A DNA stretch of 26,581 bases, taken from the IMG/VR virus record IMGVR_UViG_3300024518_003115, positions 1 through 26,581 of that record. One strand, 5' to 3'. Under the pieces are notes generated by a model. It ran no database searches. It was given only the letters and a program-made list of their open reading frames with translations, and was not told the origin of the DNA. The number at the start of each line of letters is the position of its first letter. The first letter of the stretch is position 1. This document shows, piece after piece, positions 21,633 to 26,581 of this stretch. The translations under genes and the position numbers were made by a program. This stretch comes from a virus.

Positions 21633-22487
21633 ATGAAATGTATCATGAGCTTTTGGTCGAAGCCTTTTTTAAATAGACCGAATTTTAATTTAGACGGCAA
21701 ACATATGGAGAATACTTTAGCATGTTGGTCATTATCTACTGCTTTAGCTAAGCAGCATTTCTCTAGTGTGGAGTTATATACAGATTCTATTGGTTCTTCT
21801 ATACTTTGTGATAAACTTCAATTACCTTTTGATAAAGTTCATGTGGTGTTAGATACTGCTTTAAAATATGTAAGTGATAGAATGTGGTGTGCTGGTAAGC
21901 TAGTGGCGCAAAGTTTTGCTGAAGCTCCTTATGTTCATATAGATAACGATCATTTTCAACTCACGCCTTTTAAAGAAGAGTTTAAAGATATTTTAGGATT
22001 TTGTGTTGCGGGTTTTCCTGAGTCTTGTTTTTATCATCATACAATAAAATTTCTTAAAAATCAGAACTTTCCCTTCACACAAGATGAATTGGCAGATATA
22101 GATGATATTACAAACTTCAGTGCGATAAGTTGTGGTGTCGTAGGGTTTCAAGATAATAAACAAAAAGAACTCTATATACAACATGCTTGGGATTTCTTAA
22201 GCCGTCTTCAAGCAACTCCGGAATATATACATTACGCGGAAGGAAATAGTAATGATTTTAATTGCTTAGTTGAGCAGTGGATGTTGGCTTTGGTTGCTAA
22301 AGTTTATGATCTAGATGTTGTGGGTTTGGTGAAAGGTTTAAAACGCGCCGCACAAACACGGGCTGGCATTTATCATCCTTATGCTGAAGCTAAACAAAAA
22401 CCATCTGCTCAGAAATTTATACGAGATCTTCTTATAGAGAAGTTTCCACATTATTACATGAATTTTCAACTTAATACATTAAGGTAA
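21633..22487 (+). CDS. DUF6734-like probable glycosyltransferase
   Basis: A 284-residue protein starting MKCIMSFWSKPFLN, with VELYTDSIG (46-54), VHVVLDTALKY (69-79) and a DxD-type motif in YVHIDNDHFQ (100-109; D104, D106). This pattern resembles the DUF6734 family, common in Bacteroidota, which has a GT-A glycosyltransferase-like layout with DxD for metal-nucleotide binding. It would act in the cytoplasm, adding sugar to an unknown acceptor. Its place between virion and fibre genes suggests it glycosylates a virion protein or alters the host surface. Family assignment is from memory, and catalytic activity is not shown. Confidence 0.6.
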   Translation: MKCIMSFWSKPFLNRPNFNLDGKHMENTLACWSLSTALAKQHFSSVELYTDSIGSSILCDKLQLPFDKVHVVLDTALKYVSDRMWCAGKLVAQSFAEAPYVHIDNDHFQLTPFKEEFKDILGFCVAGFPESCFYHHTIKFLKNQNFPFTQDELADIDDITNFSAISCGVVGFQDNKQKELYIQHAWDFLSRLQATPEYIHYAEGNSNDFNCLVEQWMLALVAKVYDLDVVGLVKGLKRAAQTRAGIYHPYAEAKQKPSAQKFIRDLLIEKFPHYYMNFQLNTLR

Positions 22488-22491
22488 CATT

Positions 22492-23700
22492 ATGGCAGTA
22501 GAATATGATTTAGATGGAGGCTTTGATCCTACCGCATTATCAGTTATTACTGGTAGCGAACTTCTTCAACTTATAGAACAAGCATTACCGAAGTCAATTC
22601 GTGGATTTGTTGTATTTTCTGCAACACAGCCAGATATAATTAATAACCCGCATTTGGTTAGATATTTGTGGATAGATACAAGTGCCGCCGCTCCTTATAT
22701 TGTGCGGGCTTACAATGTTACTGGCGGGAGTTGGGATGCTTTGGAGATAGAAGATAATGCAGTCACTACAGCAAAGATTTTAGATGGTGCTGTTACTGTG
22801 GCTAAGCTTAATGCTGCTGCGGGGAGTGCTGATGATTTGCTTAAAATCAATGCAGGAGGGACTGCTTTTGAATATATTTCTCTTGCAAACTTAATGTTGG
22901 CCGCTACCATCCCACTCACTTCTATACAACAAGGCGGGGCTTCTACGAATCATATCTTATACTGGAATGGTTCAGCTTGGACTGCTGCTGCTTTTGATGC
23001 AGATGATATAATTCCTGCTAATACTTTAGATCCTACTGCGAATAAGAATTCAGCACTTCCTTATTCATTTTTAGTGAGTAATGCTTTAAATATCTTCACT
23101 GCAAGGGTAATGATCCCTAGTACAGATATCCCAGATAACACTATTCCTGGCTCTAAAATATTAACTGGAAGTATAACAGCAGATAAACTTGCTTCTGTTC
23201 CAGGAAGTTATAATGATTTTCCTGTTAAACTTTATGTTGAGTATGTATCTGCTGTTATTAATGATAATTTCACAGCAGTTATTGCAGCAATAGCTAATGT
23301 TGTGGGTGGTTTTACTAACTTACTGCATGTTAATACAGTGCCGACCGGCTACAGTATTGATATGAAAGCAGTAGATGCGGTTTTTGATCAAACTGAACTT
23401 GATGTTGCTACTGGTTCTCCTGGTAGTGTAGACATAGATGATATTACAGAACTTATTTGTCTTGTCCAATATGATGTTGTTGATCCAAGACCACTTGCTG
23501 GTTTGTTTTACTACGATGGCACAACTTATCGTATTGCACATGCTTGGCTTAGTGGTGATCCTTCTGGAACAGATCATGAGACACCTTCTGTTCAAGTCAC
23601 GATCCCTAAATTAGAAGCTGGTGTTATTAATTTACGCTTAGGTGCTAGCCATACTACAATCGACAGTATGGGATTTAAAATCCTAGGTTATAAAATTTAA
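22492..23700 (+). CDS. Tail-fibre-like protein
   Basis: A 402-residue protein. Residues about 80-105 carry repeated TTAKILDGAVTVAKLNAAAGS-type steps (AVTTAKI, AVTVAKL) common in phage fibres, and a similar PGSKILTGSITADKLA lies near 220-235. VFSATQPDIINNPHLVRYLWID (about 40-61) resembles a fibre connector sequence. The C-terminal 150 residues are beta-rich (LICLVQYDVVDPRPLAGLFYYDG). It has no signal peptide, unlike several upstream proteins. It is probably a receptor-binding or short tail fibre component. The start at ATG 22492 has the leader GGTAACATT. Confidence 0.6.
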   Translation: MAVEYDLDGGFDPTALSVITGSELLQLIEQALPKSIRGFVVFSATQPDIINNPHLVRYLWIDTSAAAPYIVRAYNVTGGSWDALEIEDNAVTTAKILDGAVTVAKLNAAAGSADDLLKINAGGTAFEYISLANLMLAATIPLTSIQQGGASTNHILYWNGSAWTAAAFDADDIIPANTLDPTANKNSALPYSFLVSNALNIFTARVMIPSTDIPDNTIPGSKILTGSITADKLASVPGSYNDFPVKLYVEYVSAVINDNFTAVIAAIANVVGGFTNLLHVNTVPTGYSIDMKAVDAVFDQTELDVATGSPGSVDIDDITELICLVQYDVVDPRPLAGLFYYDGTTYRIAHAWLSGDPSGTDHETPSVQVTIPKLEAGVINLRLGASHTTIDSMGFKILGYKI

Positions 23701-23706
23701 AATATT

Positions 23707-24711
23707 ATGAGTTACTCAAATATATTAGAAGATATTTTAGCATATACAGGAAAAAGCATATCTACTGATGCTGAGAAAGCTAAATATAAACGTAATATTA
23801 ATAAAAATGCGTTTGAGCTTTATAGGGATTATGATCTTGTGGGGAGTTTAAGAGAGCAGTTCTTTCTTGTAGATCCTGATGAAGATCAAATAACTTTGCC
23901 TTGGTATATATGGCAGGTGAGGGGTGTGAGATTTAAAGATGGTCGATATAAGATAGATCAACTTGATATGCGGCCTAGGTATCAATCCAATGCCTGGGAA
24001 CCTACCATGTTCACCGAGTGGCGTAAGTTGCATAGAGTTCCTTTAGCTAAGACTCCTGTTAGTGATGGGCCTTTCACTATATCTATTCCTATCGTGGAGA
24101 GTGAAGATATTATAATCTATATTACTGGAGCAACTGCTACTTCCTCTCGATTTGTAGAGACCCTTACTATAGTAGCAGGAACCTTAAGTGTGACAAGCTC
24201 TACAACATTTGTAGCAGGAAATAATAATTTTGGCATAGAATCTATTTCAAAAAATCGCACAACTACCCAAGATTTAATAATCAAAGATGTTACAGGGGTT
24301 GAGATAGCTGTGCTTCCAAATTCTAACTCTCACACCACATATTACCTTTATGCCATTTCGAGTATGTTTGGCGAAGGTAATCATGAGTGTGAGGTTTTTG
24401 AAGTTTTATATAAAACTGCTTTTGTTCCGTTTTTTAATGACACAGATGAATATCCTTGTGATGCTTATGATGATGCTATAGTGGAGAAATATCTTCATTG
24501 GTGGTTTTTGCACATACAACCTGATACTGAGAAATCTATACTTCATAATCAAAAAATGATAGATATTGTTTTAAAGAATGAGAGAGATTCTAATATAGGT
24601 ATTAGGATGAAAACTGATTTTGGCAGGAATCGTTTTATAGAAGCACAAGCGAATTCATATAATTATCCTCGTGATACTTATTATTCGAATTACCCTTTTA
24701 ACCGGACCTAA
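23707..24711 (+). CDS. Probable head-tail adaptor or tail tubular protein
   Basis: A 334-residue protein just upstream of the tail-hub gene. Its N-terminal region (YSNILEDILAYTGKSISTD, then KYKRNINKNAFELYRDYDLVGSLREQFFL) recalls head-tail adaptor or gp4/gp11-like proteins, with helices that dock to the portal, followed by VDPDEDQITLPWYIWQVRGVRF. A beta domain fills residues about 125-215. The C-terminal third is helical (DDAIVEKYLHWWFLHIQ, then HNQKMIDIVLKNE). Position next to a beta-propeller-like hub gene supports a connector role. The family is not certain. Confidence 0.55.
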   Translation: MSYSNILEDILAYTGKSISTDAEKAKYKRNINKNAFELYRDYDLVGSLREQFFLVDPDEDQITLPWYIWQVRGVRFKDGRYKIDQLDMRPRYQSNAWEPTMFTEWRKLHRVPLAKTPVSDGPFTISIPIVESEDIIIYITGATATSSRFVETLTIVAGTLSVTSSTTFVAGNNNFGIESISKNRTTTQDLIIKDVTGVEIAVLPNSNSHTTYYLYAISSMFGEGNHECEVFEVLYKTAFVPFFNDTDEYPCDAYDDAIVEKYLHWWFLHIQPDTEKSILHNQKMIDIVLKNERDSNIGIRMKTDFGRNRFIEAQANSYNYPRDTYYSNYPFNRT

Positions 24712-24723
24712 CATAAGAAGCTA

Positions 24724-26581
24724 ATGGGTTTTATAAAAAAAGTTAATTTCGGAGGTTTGAATTTACTTTCAGCTGAAAGTAAGTTATTACCAGAAGAATA
24801 TCCCTTATTAATAAATGGAAGAGTTAGATACAATCAAATCGAATCCATCCTCAAACCATTACTTATCTCGACTGGATTACCTGCTGGAAACTATCAGAGC
24901 ATTGCCAGCCTTGGTGATATACTCTTTGTTTTTATCGACGGCCGCTGCTATTATACTCAGTTCCCTACTATTGCGTGGGTTAATTTACCTGGGTTCTTGC
25001 TCGATGCGAGTGTTACGGAAATTTTCACACAAGGTGTCCCTGTTTCTACTTCTAATTATGTTCGCAAACCAGTAGATCCAGATAATAAGAAAGGTGGAGT
25101 AACATTAGAAGACTCCGTAACATCGTCTGCGCGGGGAATTGTTTGTCAGGATGGAATTAATCAACCACATTTTATAACTCCTGATGTAACATCTAAGGTG
25201 TTGGGGACTTATGGTAGTTGGAGTTTAATTAGTAGAGAATATGTTCCGGTGGGGAGGCAAATGGCTTTTGTTAATGGGATCTTATATGTTGTAGCCCCAG
25301 AAAGAAAAGAAATTTACCGTAGTGTTACCGGTCGGCCATTAGATTTTATGGTCAATATAGATATTGATGGCAATAAAACTGGTTCGGAGTTAGAAGGTGG
25401 TGCTCCTTCGGTTTCTCATGCTGTTGACTTTAATGATATAACTTCTATAGCAGCGTTGAAGTCAAAAACCGGTGAATTTTTTGTAGGAACTTTACGCTCT
25501 AGCTATGTTGTTATTCCGAATTTCAACTCTACAATATTTGCAGAACCTACTTTTATAAATGACCCTACTGCAGAAACTGGTCCAACAAATCATTACTCTC
25601 TCACTTCTGCTATAGATGGAGATATGGTTTTTATAGATAGCTTTGGTGTTAGAAGTATTAAAGCAATCTTATCGCTGGAGGAGGATGGTGTTAACTCCCC
25701 CTTCTCTTCTGCCGTTCAGAAACTTTTCGAGGACATAACACAAGACATCACGGCTTGTATTAATTTCAATAATTATATATATTTTGCAGTCGATACAATT
25801 TACGGCCCGGCGTCTTTGGTATATGATACTATAACACAAGCTTTTGTTGGAATAGATATTTATGAAGGTGTTGCAGCTATTCGGCAATATATTGTTTTAG
25901 AATACTCTAACTCCCGTGTGTTGATTTTCATAACAACAGATGGAAGAGTTTATCAAAGTTTTGCTTCCACTGAAAGAGAAACTGTTAAATATCTTGTTTC
26001 AGGTATTTCAACACTTCAAGCTGATTCTTATAGCACATTGCAAAAATTATATGTTAGTTTCTCAGACATAAGAGGAGCCGGCGATGTGCAAGTTGAATAT
26101 TATGCAAATAGAAAACTCATAGCAACTGGTGTCAAGAGCTTGTCGAATATTGGTCCGGTTCCTACATTTCCGCACAACATTCCTTACAGTGTTCCGTATG
26201 TTGAAACTAGTGAATGTCTTACTTTTCAATTCTCTGATGAAAAGATCACAGCTTGGGAATCTAGTGCTTTGATAAGTTGGAATGCTGATGCTGCTTTAAA
26301 TACAATATATGCCCTTACTGATGAGCAACTTAGAGATAATACAAATCACTTAGAAGAAGTTGTGTTGAGTGATTCTGAACTTACCATAGCTTTAACAGCA
26401 GATGGGGGTTTATTAACATCGAGCATACAGCTTGTTGTAAATGCTATAGCTGCACATAGTCCAGATTATATCTTTAATATAGGTGATACAGTATATGCTC
26501 CAGATACATTTAATACAATAGTTCGAAATGGTCCTTGGAAGAAATTTTTTGATTCAGGGGTTTATATAGATTCGTTAGGAA
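24724..26581 (+). CDS. Tail hub/stabilisation-like protein with C-terminal metallophosphoesterase domain (partial)
   Basis: The frame from ATG 24724 stays open to the window end (619 codons, incomplete). Residues about 1-480 contain repeated beta blades (DILFVFIDGRCYYTQ, GILYVVAPERKEIYRS, EFFVGTLRSSYVVIPN, NYIYFAVDTI, LIFITTDGRVYQ), the pattern of beta-propeller tail hub or DNA-stabilisation proteins of podoviruses (P22 gp10-like). Near residue 555 a new domain begins: ALTADGG (D560), then SPDYIFNIGDTVY (D588) and WKKFFDSGVY. This matches the first two metal-binding blocks of calcineurin-like or purple-acid-type phosphoesterases (GDxG, then GDNxY). The catalytic His residues lie beyond the window. 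Start follows the previous stop by 12 bases. Confidence 0.7.
   Translation, partial: MGFIKKVNFGGLNLLSAESKLLPEEYPLLINGRVRYNQIESILKPLLISTGLPAGNYQSIASLGDILFVFIDGRCYYTQFPTIAWVNLPGFLLDASVTEIFTQGVPVSTSNYVRKPVDPDNKKGGVTLEDSVTSSARGIVCQDGINQPHFITPDVTSKVLGTYGSWSLISREYVPVGRQMAFVNGILYVVAPERKEIYRSVTGRPLDFMVNIDIDGNKTGSELEGGAPSVSHAVDFNDITSIAALKSKTGEFFVGTLRSSYVVIPNFNSTIFAEPTFINDPTAETGPTNHYSLTSAIDGDMVFIDSFGVRSIKAILSLEEDGVNSPFSSAVQKLFEDITQDITACINFNNYIYFAVDTIYGPASLVYDTITQAFVGIDIYEGVAAIRQYIVLEYSNSRVLIFITTDGRVYQSFASTERETVKYLVSGISTLQADSYSTLQKLYVSFSDIRGAGDVQVEYYANRKLIATGVKSLSNIGPVPTFPHNIPYSVPYVETSECLTFQFSDEKITAWESSALISWNADAALNTIYALTDEQLRDNTNHLEEVVLSDSELTIALTADGGLLTSSIQLVVNAIAAHSPDYIFNIGDTVYAPDTFNTIVRNGPWKKFFDSGVYIDSLG

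Noticed and set aside
13814-24711. Diversity-generating retroelement acting on a fibre gene
   Set aside because: No reverse transcriptase and no template/variable repeat pair is visible in the window.

Overview
This window looks like one side of the genome of a tailed double-stranded DNA phage, probably of podovirus type. It carries a terminase pair, portal, scaffold and major capsid protein in canonical order, followed by a long block of fibre, spike, membrane and tail-hub genes. The DNA is AT-rich and gene-dense, with many stop/start overlaps (TAATG, ATGA), and most starts have an A/T-rich leader rather than a clear Shine-Dalgarno. No integrase, transposase, CRISPR array or rRNA is visible. 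The host cannot be fixed from sequence alone. Weak Shine-Dalgarno use, signal peptides ending in GFG-Q or VHG-Q, and a DUF6734-like protein point toward Bacteroidota. The beta-helix, fibronectin-III, chitobiase-like and PKD modules and the -24/-12 promoter sites would also fit Verrucomicrobiota or relatives.

Left arm (1-3962, minus strand): an SF2 helicase, a frameshifted pentapeptide-repeat gene, four small genes (58, 29, 175 and 59 aa) and a 145-aa gene. Two strong hairpin terminators and a repeated leader lie among them.

Central control region (3963-5101): mostly non-coding. It holds a nested inverted repeat, a GC-rich single-gene cassette on the minus strand, hairpins, an (AT)16 tract, three 12-bp direct repeats at an exact 22-bp period, and a promoter resembling sigma-54 -24/-12 sites at the head of the rightward genes.

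Head module (5102-13787, plus strand): two small ORFs, probable small and large terminase subunits, a tRNA-like gene and a second cloverleaf-like RNA, a small protein, portal, a 115-aa protein, scaffold, major capsid protein and a small exported protein. A second -24/-12 site and a long-range inverted repeat that would bury the capsid start codon lie before the capsid gene.

Tail and accessory module (13814-26581): a pectate-lyase-like tailspike, exported FN3 and beta-helix proteins, a lipoprotein and three small membrane proteins (possible lysis or envelope set), a PKD-domain protein, a conserved-looking virion protein with an added signal peptide, a glycosyltransferase-like DUF6734 protein, a fibre-like protein, a head-tail adaptor candidate, and a large tail-hub protein that runs off the window end just as a metallophosphoesterase-like domain begins.

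The most notable observations are three nearly identical -24/-12 promoters ahead of different transcription units, the inverted repeat over the capsid start codon, at least five late genes with Sec-type signal peptides, the two tRNA-like elements, and the apparent phosphoesterase fusion on the tail hub.
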